Shown here piece by piece: positions 18,700 through 27,180 of a DNA stretch of 64,000 bases; positions within the stretch are counted from its first letter, which is position 1; each line of letters begins with the position of its first letter. This DNA is from JBHIYN01 sp041984235 (GTDB lineage: Bacteria; Pseudomonadota; Gammaproteobacteria; Ga0077536): positions 186,001 through 250,000 of the forward strand of contig JBHIYN010000005.1 of NCBI GenBank assembly GCA_041984235.1, written 5' to 3'. A model generated the notes under the pieces. The model was given only the letters and a program-made list of their open reading frames with translations, searched no databases and was not told the DNA's origin. Position numbers and translations under genes: made by a program.

Positions 18700-19086
18700 T
18701 CAGTCGCGGGTCTCGACCAGCTCCACCTTGTAGCCGTCCGGATCCTCGACGAAAGCGATCACCGTGGAGCCGCCTTTCATCGGCCCGGCGTCGCGCACGA
18801 CCTTGCCGCCGCGCGAGCGGATCTCCTCGCAGGCGGCGTAGACGTCACCGACCCCGAGCGCGATATGGCCATAGGCATCGCCCAGGTCGTAGCGCTCGGT
18901 GTCCCAGTTGTGGGTCAGCTCGAGCACGGTGTGGTCGGACTCGTCGCCATAGCCGACGAAGGCCAGCGTGAAGCGACCCGAGGGATAGTCCTTGCGCCGC
19001 AGCAGGCGCATGCCGAGCACCTCGGTGTAGAACGCGATGGAGGCATCCAGGTCGGTGACCCGGAGCATGGTGTGGAGCATTCGCAT
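18700..19086 (-). CDS. gloA: Lactoylglutathione lyase (glyoxalase I)
   Basis: Converts the methylglyoxal-glutathione hemithioacetal to S-lactoylglutathione. The 128-residue product closely follows the E. coli enzyme. The four metal ligands are present: His5 (MRMLHTMLRV), Glu56 (VLELTHNW), His74 (YGHIAL) and Glu122 (GYKVELVE). The lack of the eukaryote-type insertions fits the Ni/Co-activated bacterial class. The ATG at 19084-19086 has GGGAGGG 6-7 bp upstream. It follows purT by 62 bp. Confidence 0.95.
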   Translation of the reverse strand: MRMLHTMLRVTDLDASIAFYTEVLGMRLLRRKDYPSGRFTLAFVGYGDESDHTVLELTHNWDTERYDLGDAYGHIALGVGDVYAACEEIRSRGGKVVRDAGPMKGGSTVIAFVEDPDGYKVELVETRD

Positions 19087-19148
19087 GGTGTTGCCCTCCC
19101 GGCCCGCAGCGGGCCTAGTCCGAGTGCCCGCCGCGCGGCGGCGCACGA

Positions 19149-20339
19149 TCAGTCGATGGTAATCGTTATCCCTGCCGCAGCGCTGCGCGCCAGGGCGCGC
19201 GCCGACTCGACGTCCCCGGCGCGCGCCAGGGTCACCGCCAGGCGGCGCTTGCCGGCGACCTCCGGCTTGCCGAACACGCGCACCTCGACCCCCGGCGTGT
19301 TCATGGCCTCGACCACGCCGGCGTAGCGGATGTCGCGGCCGTGTCCGCTGCCGAGCACCGCGCAGCTCGCCGACGGGCCGAGCAGCTCGATCGGCGGTAC
19401 CTTCACGCCAAGCAGCGCACGCACGTGCAGGGCGAATTCGGACACCGTCTGCGACACCAGGGTCACCATGCCGGTGTCGTGGGGACGCGGCGAGACCTCG
19501 CTGAACCAGACCTCGTCACCGCGCACGAACAGCTCGACGCCGAACAGGCCGTGACCGCCGAGCGCGTCGGTGATGGTGCGCGCGATGTCGCAGGCACGCC
19601 GCCGCGCGGTCTCGCTCATCGCCTGTGGCTGCCACGACTCGCGGTAGTCGCCGTCGACCTGCAGATGCCCGATCGGCGCACAGAAATCGGTGCCCCCGGC
19701 ATGGCGCACGGTGAGCAGGGTGATCTCGTAGTCGAACTCGACGAAACCCTCGACGATGACCCGCGCGCGGCCGGCGCGCCCACCGCTGACCGCAGCCTGC
19801 CAGGCGGCCGCGGCTTCCGCCGGCCCGCGCACCGTGACCTGCCCCTTGCCCGAGGAGCTCATCACCGGCTTGACGATGCACGGCACCCCGACCGTAGCGA
19901 CCGCCTCGATGCATTCCGCCTCGCTGCCGGCGAAGCGGTAGGCCGACGTCGCCAATCCCAGCTCTTCGGCCGCCAGGCGCCGGATGCCCTCGCGATCCAT
20001 GGTCAGGCGGGTGGCGGTCGCGGTCGGCACCACGTTGAGGCCGGCGGCCTCGAGCTCGACCAGGGTCTCGGTCGCGATCGCCTCGACCTCGGGCACCACG
20101 TAGTGTGGCCGTTCCTGCTCGATCACCGCGCGCAGCGCGGCGCCGTCGAGCATGTCGATGACGTGCGCACGGTGCGCGAACTGCATCGCCGGCGCGCCGG
20201 CGTAGCGATCGACGGCGATCACCTCCAGCCCCAGTCGCATCGCCTCCAGCGCCACCTCGCGGCCCAGCTCACCGGATCCCAGCAGCAGCAGACGGGTCGC
20301 GCCGGCAGTGAGCGGGGTTCCGATCGCAGGCGTGCTCAT
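19149..20339 (-). CDS. purT: Formate-dependent phosphoribosylglycinamide formyltransferase PurT
   Basis: ATP-grasp enzyme that formylates GAR using formate in purine synthesis, an alternative to PurN. The 396-residue product has the N-terminal nucleotide-binding LLLLGSGELGREVALEAMRLG, the ATP-grasp loop VKPVMSSSGKGQ, and the catalytic-site segment EVSPRPHDTGMVTLVSQ. The ATG at 20337-20339 lies 19 bp after pdxB; the long open frame upstream shadows pdxB. Confidence 0.95.
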   Translation of the reverse strand: MSTPAIGTPLTAGATRLLLLGSGELGREVALEAMRLGLEVIAVDRYAGAPAMQFAHRAHVIDMLDGAALRAVIEQERPHYVVPEVEAIATETLVELEAAGLNVVPTATATRLTMDREGIRRLAAEELGLATSAYRFAGSEAECIEAVATVGVPCIVKPVMSSSGKGQVTVRGPAEAAAAWQAAVSGGRAGRARVIVEGFVEFDYEITLLTVRHAGGTDFCAPIGHLQVDGDYRESWQPQAMSETARRRACDIARTITDALGGHGLFGVELFVRGDEVWFSEVSPRPHDTGMVTLVSQTVSEFALHVRALLGVKVPPIELLGPSASCAVLGSGHGRDIRYAGVVEAMNTPGVEVRVFGKPEVAGKRRLAVTLARAGDVESARALARSAAAGITITID

Positions 20340-20358
20340 GGAATGCAGTGTCTTCGTG

Positions 20359-21486
20359 TCATGCGGCGGCCGGCACGGTGAATCCGAGCGCGGCGAGTTC
20401 GGCGACAGTATCGGCGGCGAGTCCGGCAGGCGCAACGGTGTAGCTCGCGAACTCGCGGCGCAGGCCGTGCCGGCGCCGGATGGCATCGAATTCGGCGCCG
20501 CGTGCGGCCTCGTCCAGGCCGGCGAGATCGCGCATGCGCGCGGTGTGGGCGGCGAGCGGGTGCACCGCGCCGAGGATCTCCGTGACACCCTGGCCGCTGC
20601 CACCCAGCACTTCCGGGTTCGGCGGCAGCAGCGCAGGCAGCACGGCGCTGACGTCCAGGTGGCGTGCCAGCGCGGCATGCAGCAGGGCACTGGCGTTGGC
20701 GCGCGCTTCGCGGCTGTGGCCGGCGATGTGCGGGCTGGCCTGCCAGGCCCGGCGCACGAGTCCGGCGTCGATCGCCGGCTCGCCGGCCCAGCAGTCGAGG
20801 GCAACCTGCAGCGCGTCGCCGTCGGCGAGACGCGCGGCCAGGGCGCGCTCGTCGACCACGCCGCCGCGCGCGGCGTTGATCAGCAGCGCCCCGGGACGCA
20901 GCCGTGCCAGGCGCGCGGCATCGATGAGTTTCAGCGTCGGCCACGCGCCTCCGGCGACCAGCGGCACGTGCAGCGATACCACGTCGCGCTCGAGCACCTC
21001 GTCCAGCGTCGCGCTGGTCACCCCGGGCAGGTCGCCGCCCAGGGGTGGATCGTTGGCGACGCAGCGCACGCCGATGCCGTCGAGCAGGCGCGCCAGCGCG
21101 CGCCCGACGTTGCCGTAGCCGACGATGCCGACTTCCAGCGCGGACACCGGCACGCCGCGCGTCGCGGCATGCGCGTAAAGGCAGCAGGCGACGTGCTCGG
21201 CCACCGCGCGTGCGTTGCACCCTGTGGCATCCGCGAAGTGAATACCCACTTCGCGCAGCCAGGCCTGGTCGACGTGATCGGCGCCCGCCGTCGCGGTACC
21301 CACGAAGCGCACCCGGCTGCCGCCGAGCAGGCCGGCATCGACCCGCGTCACCGAGCGCACCAGCAGCACCTCGGCATGGCCGATGTCGGCGGCGGTCAGC
21401 GCACGACCGTCGAACAGCCGCACCGTGCCGAACGCGCCGAACGCCTCCCGCGCGCCGCTGATCTCGCGGTCTACGAGCAGTTCCAG
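20359..21486 (-). CDS. pdxB: Erythronate-4-phosphate dehydrogenase PdxB, probable CTG start
   Basis: NAD-dependent dehydrogenase in the DXP-dependent pyridoxal phosphate pathway. The product has VRFVGTATAGADHVDQAWL, the Rossmann motif VGIVGYGNVGRALA, NAARGGVVDERALAARL and the HIAG catalytic His near the end of the dehydrogenase part, plus the PdxB C-terminal dimerisation domain. The first ATG/GTG/TTG in frame is the GTG at 21421-21423, which would remove about 21 conserved residues. Upstream in the same frame, from the CTG at 21484-21486, the translation reads ELLVDREISGAREAFGAFG, aligning with the E. coli N-terminus (MKILVDENMPYARDLF). With that CTG the protein is 375 residues. Gene identity is firm; the start is inferred. 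Confidence 0.88.
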   Translation of the reverse strand: MELLVDREISGAREAFGAFGTVRLFDGRALTAADIGHAEVLLVRSVTRVDAGLLGGSRVRFVGTATAGADHVDQAWLREVGIHFADATGCNARAVAEHVACCLYAHAATRGVPVSALEVGIVGYGNVGRALARLLDGIGVRCVANDPPLGGDLPGVTSATLDEVLERDVVSLHVPLVAGGAWPTLKLIDAARLARLRPGALLINAARGGVVDERALAARLADGDALQVALDCWAGEPAIDAGLVRRAWQASPHIAGHSREARANASALLHAALARHLDVSAVLPALLPPNPEVLGGSGQGVTEILGAVHPLAAHTARMRDLAGLDEAARGAEFDAIRRRHGLRREFASYTVAPAGLAADTVAELAALGFTVPAAA

Positions 21487-21514
21487 CGGGTCAGGCCCCG
21501 TTCCCGCGGCGAGC

Positions 21515-22441
21515 CTAGGGCCGGTCGTCGACCGTCACGCCCTCTTTCTGCACCGGCATGAGGTCGACCTTCTCGACGCCGAGACGTACCAGCATCGCGC
21601 TGGCGACGTAGATCGAGGAGTAGGTGCCGACCAGGATGCCGATGATGAGCGCCGTGGCGAAGGCATGGATCAGCTCGCCGCCGAGCACGAACAGTGCGAC
21701 CACCACGATCAAGGTCGTGCCCGAGGTCACCAGGGTGCGCGACAGGGTCTGGTTGAGCGAGCGATTGATGACGACGACCGGTGAGTCCTTGCGGTAGCGG
21801 CGGAAATTCTCACGAATCCGGTCGAAGACCACGATGGTGTCGTTCAGCGAGTAGCCGACCACCGCGAGCACCGCGGCGAGCACGGTGAGGTCGAACTCCA
21901 TGCGCGAGATCGAGAAGAAGCCGAGCACCATGATGACGTCGTGCACGGTGGCGACGATGGCGCCGAGCGAGAACTTGAGCGTGAAGCGCACCATGACGTA
22001 GAGCAGGATGCCGCCGAGCGCGTATATCAGGGCCAGCAGCCCGTCCTCGGTCAGCTCCTCGCCGACCTGCGGGCCGACGAACTCGATGCGCCGCATCTCC
22101 GCGCCCGGCAGCAGGGCGAGGATGCGGCTGCCGAGATCGGCCGCGGCGCGATCGCCGGAGGGCGGCAGGCGCACCAGGATGTCCTGCTCGGAGCCGAAGC
22201 GCTGCACGCTGGCGCCGTCGAACTCCGAGCCGCGCAGCGCCTCGCGCACCGCGCCGACGTCCGCCGCCTCGGCGTAACCGAGCTCGACCAGCGTGCCGCC
22301 GGTGAAGTCGATGCCGAAGTTGAGCCCGCGCGTCACCAGCGAGCCGATCGCGACCAGCGACAGCAGCACGGTCAGGATGACCGCGATGCGGGTCTTGCCC
22401 ATGAAATCGATATTGAGTTCCTTGCGCTTCGCCTCGGCCAT
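21515..22441 (-). CDS. secF: Protein translocase subunit SecF
   Basis: Inner-membrane component of SecDF-YajC, which uses the proton gradient to help proteins through SecYEG. The 308-residue product has six predicted membrane helices, the N-terminal GLNFGIDFTGGTLVE motif, and the RND-type membrane core with VVGYSLNDTIVVFDRIREN. It starts 11 bp after secD. Confidence 0.96.
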   Translation of the reverse strand: MAEAKRKELNIDFMGKTRIAVILTVLLSLVAIGSLVTRGLNFGIDFTGGTLVELGYAEAADVGAVREALRGSEFDGASVQRFGSEQDILVRLPPSGDRAAADLGSRILALLPGAEMRRIEFVGPQVGEELTEDGLLALIYALGGILLYVMVRFTLKFSLGAIVATVHDVIMVLGFFSISRMEFDLTVLAAVLAVVGYSLNDTIVVFDRIRENFRRYRKDSPVVVINRSLNQTLSRTLVTSGTTLIVVVALFVLGGELIHAFATALIIGILVGTYSSIYVASAMLVRLGVEKVDLMPVQKEGVTVDDRP

Positions 22442-22452
22442 GTCGTCGGTCC

Positions 22453-24270
22453 CTAGATCGAGAGTTTCTTGAGGCGGCGGCCGCCGTAGATGAGATTGAC
22501 CACGGCGCGGGTGCCCGCGATCGCGGTGAACATGGAGGTCGCGATGCCGAGCGAGAGCGTCACCGCGAAGCCCTTGATCGGGCCGGTGCCGAAGCTGAAC
22601 AGCACGATGGCTGCGATCAGCGTGGTGATGTTGGCGTCGGCAATCGTCGAGAAAGCCTTGTCGTAACCCGAGTTGATGCTCATCTGCGGCGAGTTGCCGT
22701 TGGCCAGCTCCTCGCGGATGCGCTGGAAGATGAGCACGTTGGCGTCGACCGCCATGCCGATGGTGAGCACGATGCCGGCGATACCCGGCAGGGTCAGGGT
22801 CGCCTGCAGCATCGACAGCAGCGACACGATCAGCACCAGGTTGAGCAGCAGTGCGAGATTGGCGACCAGCCCGAACACCTTGTAGTACAGCGCCATGAAC
22901 AGCAGCACCGCGGCCATGCCGATGATCACCGACTTCAGGCCCTGGTCGATGTTGTCCTGGCCCAGCGAGGGGCCGACGGTACGCTCCTCGATGATCTCGA
23001 TCGGCGCGGCCAGCGCGCCGGCGCGCAGCAGCAGCGCCAGCGTGCGCGCTTCCTCGGTGCTGTCGAGCCCGGTGATCTGGAAGCGCTTGGAGAGCTCGTC
23101 GCGGATGGTGGCGACGTTGATCACCTCCTGCACCGGGCGGCCCTTGCGCTGCTCGATGTAGACCACGCCCATCGGCTTGCCGATCTGCTCGCGCGTGGCA
23201 CGGCTGAAGATGCGCGCGCCCTTGCCGTCAAGGGTGATGAACACCGCCGGGCTGCCGGTCTGCTGCTCGATACCGGAGGCGGCATCGATGATGTACTCGC
23301 CGGTCAGCATGACGCGCTTGTCGAGCAGGATGGGCGCGCCGTTGCGCTCGTAGAAAAGCTTGGCGTCGATCGGCACGCGACCCTCGACGGCGGCCTCGAC
23401 GTCACCCTCGATGTCGACCATGCGGAACTCCAGCGTGGCCGTCGCGCCGAGAATCTTCTTGGCCTCGGCGGTGTCCTCGACGCCCGGCAGCTGCACCACG
23501 ATGCGGCTGTCGCCCTGCTGCTGGATGACCGGCTCGGCAACGCCGAACTCGTTGACCCGGTTGCGCAGGGTGGTCAGGTTCTGCTTGAGCGCGGTGCGCC
23601 GCGTCTCCTGCATCAGCTCCTCGCTGACGGTCAGGCGCACATCGGTCGCGGAGTCGGTGTCGCTGGCCGAGAGATCGCTGAACTCGGTGCCGATCACGAC
23701 CGAGCCGCGCTCGGCCATCTCCTCGTTCAGGAAGCTGATGCGGATGCCGCCGCCGGACTCGCGCGTGATCGAGCGGTAGCGCACCTTGGCCTCGCGCAGG
23801 GCGGCGCGCAGTTCGGAGACGAAGCGCTCGTCGGTCTGCACGCGCACGGCGTCCATGTCGACTTCCATCAGGAAGTGCACGCCGCCGCGCAGGTCCAGGC
23901 CCATGTACATCGGCTTGCCGCCGATCGCGCGCAGCCACTCGGGCGTACCGGAGGCGCGGTTGAGCGCGACCACGTAGCGCTCGTCGCCGACCGCCTCGGC
24001 CACCACCGGCCGCGCACGGCTGCGGCTGTCGTTGTCCGCGAAACGCAGCAGCAGACGGCCAGGGGCGAGCTCGATGCGCTTGGGCTCGATGCCGGCAGCG
24101 GTCAGCGCGGTGGCGACCTGCGAGCGCAGCGCCTCGTCGACCGGCGCCGCGCGCCGCGCCGAGATCTGCAGCGAGGGGTCGTCACCATAGAGATTGGGCA
24201 ACGCGTAGAGCACGCCGACGGCGATCACGACGGCGATGAGCAGGTAGCGCCACAGCGGGTATTGATTCAT
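22453..24270 (-). CDS. secD: Protein translocase subunit SecD
   Basis: Large partner of SecF in the SecDF accessory complex. The 605-residue product begins MNQYPLWRYLLIAVVIAVGV, has the GLDLRGGVHFLMEVD motif after the first helix, a large periplasmic domain, and the C-terminal six-helix region with GMAVDANVLIFQRIREEL. The ATG at 24268-24270 was chosen as the family start; the frame is open upstream. It follows yajC by 58 bp. Confidence 0.96.
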   Translation of the reverse strand: MNQYPLWRYLLIAVVIAVGVLYALPNLYGDDPSLQISARRAAPVDEALRSQVATALTAAGIEPKRIELAPGRLLLRFADNDSRSRARPVVAEAVGDERYVVALNRASGTPEWLRAIGGKPMYMGLDLRGGVHFLMEVDMDAVRVQTDERFVSELRAALREAKVRYRSITRESGGGIRISFLNEEMAERGSVVIGTEFSDLSASDTDSATDVRLTVSEELMQETRRTALKQNLTTLRNRVNEFGVAEPVIQQQGDSRIVVQLPGVEDTAEAKKILGATATLEFRMVDIEGDVEAAVEGRVPIDAKLFYERNGAPILLDKRVMLTGEYIIDAASGIEQQTGSPAVFITLDGKGARIFSRATREQIGKPMGVVYIEQRKGRPVQEVINVATIRDELSKRFQITGLDSTEEARTLALLLRAGALAAPIEIIEERTVGPSLGQDNIDQGLKSVIIGMAAVLLFMALYYKVFGLVANLALLLNLVLIVSLLSMLQATLTLPGIAGIVLTIGMAVDANVLIFQRIREELANGNSPQMSINSGYDKAFSTIADANITTLIAAIVLFSFGTGPIKGFAVTLSLGIATSMFTAIAGTRAVVNLIYGGRRLKKLSI

Positions 24271-24328
24271 GACTGGATCCGGATGAAACGGGTTCGGCGC
24301 GGCGCGATTGCCACGCCGGGAGACGCCA

Positions 24329-24658
24329 CTACATGGTCTTGGTCGTGCCCTTGGGCATGACCTGGGCGACGGCCTGCTTCTGCACCTTGACCTCGGTGCC
24401 CTGCGCGACTTCGAGCTTGACGAAGTTGTCGCCGACCTCGGTGATGCGCCCGAGCAGGCCACCGTTGGTGACCGCCTCGTCGCCCTTGGCCAGCTCGCGC
24501 ACCATCTTCGCGTGCTCCTTCTGGCGCTTCATCTGCGGCCGGATCAGAAAGAGGTAGAACACGACGAACAGGATGACCAGCGGCAGGAACCCGGCCAGGC
24601 CCGGCTCCTGCGCCGCGGGCGCGCCCTGCGCCCAGGCATTGGAAATCAGAAGATCCAT
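24329..24658 (-). CDS. yajC: Preprotein translocase subunit YajC
   Basis: Small single-helix membrane protein associated with SecDF. The 109-residue product has one membrane segment (FLPLVILFVVFYLFLIRP), then RPQMKRQKEHAKM and the cytoplasmic GDEAVTNGGLLGRITEVGDN domain. The family order tgt-yajC-secD-secF supports the call. Confidence 0.95.
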   Translation of the reverse strand: MDLLISNAWAQGAPAAQEPGLAGFLPLVILFVVFYLFLIRPQMKRQKEHAKMVRELAKGDEAVTNGGLLGRITEVGDNFVKLEVAQGTEVKVQKQAVAQVMPKGTTKTM

Positions 24659-24710
24659 GGAAATCCCCGAAAAATGGCCGCGTATTATGCCACACGGGTG
24701 TGGCGCGGTG

Positions 24711-25823
24711 TCAGCCTCCGGCGGCGCCCTGCGCGGCCTCGAATTCGGCCCGGAAGGCGGCGAAACGACCTGCCCTGACGGCGGCGCGGGCGTCCCGCAT
24801 CAGGGCCAGGTAGAAGGCCAGGTTGTGAATGGTGTTCAGCCGCGAGCCGAGGATCTCGTTGCTGCGCTCCAGGTGGTGCAGGTAGGCGCGCGAGTAGTTG
24901 CAGCAGGTATAACAGGCGCAGGCCGGGTCGAGCGGCGCGGTCGAGCTGCGGTGCACGGCGTTGCGGATGCGCACCACCCCGGCCGAGGTGTACAGGTGCC
25001 CGTTGCGCGCGTTACGCGTCGGCAGCACGCAGTCGAACATGTCGATGCCCTCGGCGATGCCGGAGAGGAGATCCGACGGCGTGCCGACGCCCATGAGATA
25101 GCGCGGCCGTGCCGGCGGCAGCAGCGCGGCGGTATGCCGCACGATGCGCGCCATCTCCGCCTTGGGCTCGCCGACCGAGAGCCCGCCAATGGCATAGCCA
25201 TCGAAACCGATCGCCATGAGCGCGGCGGCCGATTCCTCGCGCAGGTGCTCGAACATGCCGCCCTGCACGATGCCGAACAGCGCCGCCGGGTTGTCGCCGT
25301 GGGCCGCGCGGCTGCGCTCGGCCCAGCGCAGCGAGAGCGCCATGGAGTCCCGCACCGCGGCCTCCTCGGCCGGGTAGGGCGTGCACTCGTCGAAGATCAT
25401 GACGATGTCCGAGCCCAGCGCGCGCTGCACCTGCATCGAGATCTCGGGCGAGAGAAAGATGCGGTCGCCGTTCAGCGGCGAGCGGAAGGTCACCCCCTCC
25501 TCCGCGATGCTGCGCAGATCGCCCAGGCTGAACACCTGGTAGCCACCGGAGTCAGTCAGGATCGGGCCGGACCAGTGCATGAAGTCGTGCAGGTCGCCGT
25601 GGGCGGCGATGATTTCCGTGCCCGGCCGCAGCATCAGGTGGTAGGTGTTGCCGAGCACGATGGACGCGCCCAGGTCGACCAGCTCCTCCGGGGTCATCGC
25701 CTTGACCGTGCCGTAGGTGCCGACCGGCATGAAGACCGGGGTCTCGACCTCGCCGCGCGCGAAGCGCAGGCGGCCGGCGCGCGCGGCGCCGTCGCTGGCC
25801 TCCAGGCTGAACTCAAGCGCCAC
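24711..25823 (-). CDS. tgt: tRNA-guanine transglycosylase
   Basis: Exchanges guanine-34 for preQ1 in tRNAs for Asp, Asn, His and Tyr. The 370-residue product contains the general-base Asp91 in LTDSGGYQVFSLG, the nucleophile region MIFDECTPY/GVGTPSDLL, and a C-terminal zinc site (CACYTCCNYSRAYLHHL). The GTG start at 25821-25823 overlaps the queA end by 11 bp. It is paired with queA, which acts next in the same pathway. Confidence 0.96.
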   Translation of the reverse strand: MALEFSLEASDGAARAGRLRFARGEVETPVFMPVGTYGTVKAMTPEELVDLGASIVLGNTYHLMLRPGTEIIAAHGDLHDFMHWSGPILTDSGGYQVFSLGDLRSIAEEGVTFRSPLNGDRIFLSPEISMQVQRALGSDIVMIFDECTPYPAEEAAVRDSMALSLRWAERSRAAHGDNPAALFGIVQGGMFEHLREESAAALMAIGFDGYAIGGLSVGEPKAEMARIVRHTAALLPPARPRYLMGVGTPSDLLSGIAEGIDMFDCVLPTRNARNGHLYTSAGVVRIRNAVHRSSTAPLDPACACYTCCNYSRAYLHHLERSNEILGSRLNTIHNLAFYLALMRDARAAVRAGRFAAFRAEFEAAQGAAGG

Positions 25824-26856
25824 CGGCGACCTCCCGTTCGAGGAACATCGCGTCCCCGTAGCTGAAGAAACGGTAGCCGGCAGCGACCGCGTGGCGGTAG
25901 GCCGTCATGACCCGCGCGTGCCCGCCGAAGGCGCTGACCAGCATCAGCAGGGTCGAGCGCGGCAGGTGGAAGTTGGTCAGCAGCGCATCGACCACCGAGA
26001 AGGCGAAGCCGGGGGTGATGAAGAGCCGCGTCTCGCCGCTGAACGGCGCCAGCTCTCCCGTGGCCTGTGCCGCGCTCTCCAGGGCGCGGGTCACCGTGGT
26101 GCCGATGGCGACCACGCGCCCGCCGCGGGCACGCGCCGCGGCGACCTGGTCGACCAGCGCGGCCGGCACCTCGATGCGCTCGGCATGCATGACGTGCGCG
26201 GCCAGCGTCTCCGCGCGCACCGGCTGGAAGGTGCCGGCGCCGACGTGCAGGGTCAGGGTGCCGAGCTCGATGCCGCCCGCCTGCAGCGCGTCGAGCAGCG
26301 CCTGGTCGAGATGCAGGCCGGCAGTCGGCGCCGCCACCGCGCCCGGCCGGCGCGCGAACACGGTCTGGTAGCGCTCGCGATCGGCGTCCTCGTCGCCGCG
26401 TTCGATGTAAGGCGGCAGGGGGACATGCCCGACGCGCTCCAGCAGCTCGGCCAGGTTCTCGCCGGGATCCGTCTCGACCACGAAGAACTCGCCCTCCCGC
26501 CCGCACACCGTCAGCGCGCCGGCCGGCTGCAGCGCGATGCGGGTCCCGGCGCGCGGCGACTTGCTGGCGCGGATCATGGCGCGCGCCCGGCGCGCGTCCA
26601 GCACGCGCTCGACCCGCACCTCGACCGCCCCCCCGCTGTCCTTGTGCCCGGTGAGGCGCGCCGGGATCACGCGCGTGTCGTTCAGCACCACCAGATCGCC
26701 CGCGCGCAGCAGGCGCGGCAGGTCGGCGATGCCGAGATCCTCCAGCGCGCCCGGCGCTGCGCCCAGGCGCAACAGGCGGGCATCACGCCGCGCCGGCGGC
26801 GGGCGCTGCGCGATCAGGGATTCGGGCAGGGAATAATCGAAATCGGAGAGCTGCAC
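25813..26856 (-). CDS. queA: S-adenosylmethionine:tRNA ribosyltransferase-isomerase QueA
   Basis: Builds the epoxycyclopentane ring of queuosine by moving the ribose of SAM onto preQ1-tRNA. The 347-residue product begins MQLSDFDYSLPESLIAQRP and contains LRAGDLVVLNDTRVIPARL, PTAGLHLDQALL and LTLHVGAGTFQPV, all family signatures. It heads queA-tgt-yajC-secD-secF-pdxB-purT, in which junctions are short. Confidence 0.96.
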   Translation of the reverse strand: MQLSDFDYSLPESLIAQRPPPARRDARLLRLGAAPGALEDLGIADLPRLLRAGDLVVLNDTRVIPARLTGHKDSGGAVEVRVERVLDARRARAMIRASKSPRAGTRIALQPAGALTVCGREGEFFVVETDPGENLAELLERVGHVPLPPYIERGDEDADRERYQTVFARRPGAVAAPTAGLHLDQALLDALQAGGIELGTLTLHVGAGTFQPVRAETLAAHVMHAERIEVPAALVDQVAAARARGGRVVAIGTTVTRALESAAQATGELAPFSGETRLFITPGFAFSVVDALLTNFHLPRSTLLMLVSAFGGHARVMTAYRHAVAAGYRFFSYGDAMFLEREVAGGA

Positions 26857-26926
26857 CGCGCGATCCTAGCAAACACGCGGCCCCTGCCCGCCCGGCCCGG
26901 CGGTCGCTTCCGGCCGGGGCATTCTC

Positions 26927-26932
26927 TATACT
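26927..26932 (+). promoter_or_regulatory. -10 element of the tRNA-Leu promoter
   Basis: TATACT lies 20 bp before the tRNA 5' end, in the right place for a tRNA promoter. No convincing -35 is seen 16-18 bp upstream in the GC-rich sequence. Confidence 0.5.
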
Positions 26933-26952
26933 CCGGCGCCTTCCGAGTCCGT

Positions 26953-27039
26953 GCCGGGATGGCGGAACTGGTAGACGCGCCAGACTCAAAATCTGGTATC
27001 CGTAAGGATGTGCGGGTTCGATTCCCGCTCCCGGTACCA
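26953..27039 (+). tRNA. tRNA-Leu (anticodon CAA)
   Basis: Complete 87-nt class II tRNA with encoded CCA. The acceptor GCCGGGA pairs with TCCCGGT (terminal G-U) and is followed by ACCA. The anticodon arm CCAGA-CTCAAAA-TCTGG exposes CAA, reading UUG codons. The variable arm is long, as expected for leucine, and the T arm is GCGGG-TTCGATT-CCCGC. Its 3' end is repeated twice downstream, suggesting use as an integration site. Confidence 0.97.
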
Positions 27040-27041
27040 AG
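27010..27041 (+). repeat. tRNA-Leu 3' end acting as attachment-site copy 1
   Basis: These 32 bases from the T arm through CCA are repeated at 28,346-28,377 with a single mismatch. Integrases commonly recombine at tRNA 3' ends, and a direct repeat of this length marks the edges of an integrated element. Confidence 0.7.
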
Positions 27042-27180
27042 CATAGAATGCCACTGATTCATTCAGGCCACGCTCGCCGTAGCCGCGATGAACGCCAGGA
27101 GGAACGACCGCCGCACCGGCTGGCTGTTCTTCCTTCCCGCACGCCGGCGAACCCGACGTCGGGCTAACTGTGCATCATCG

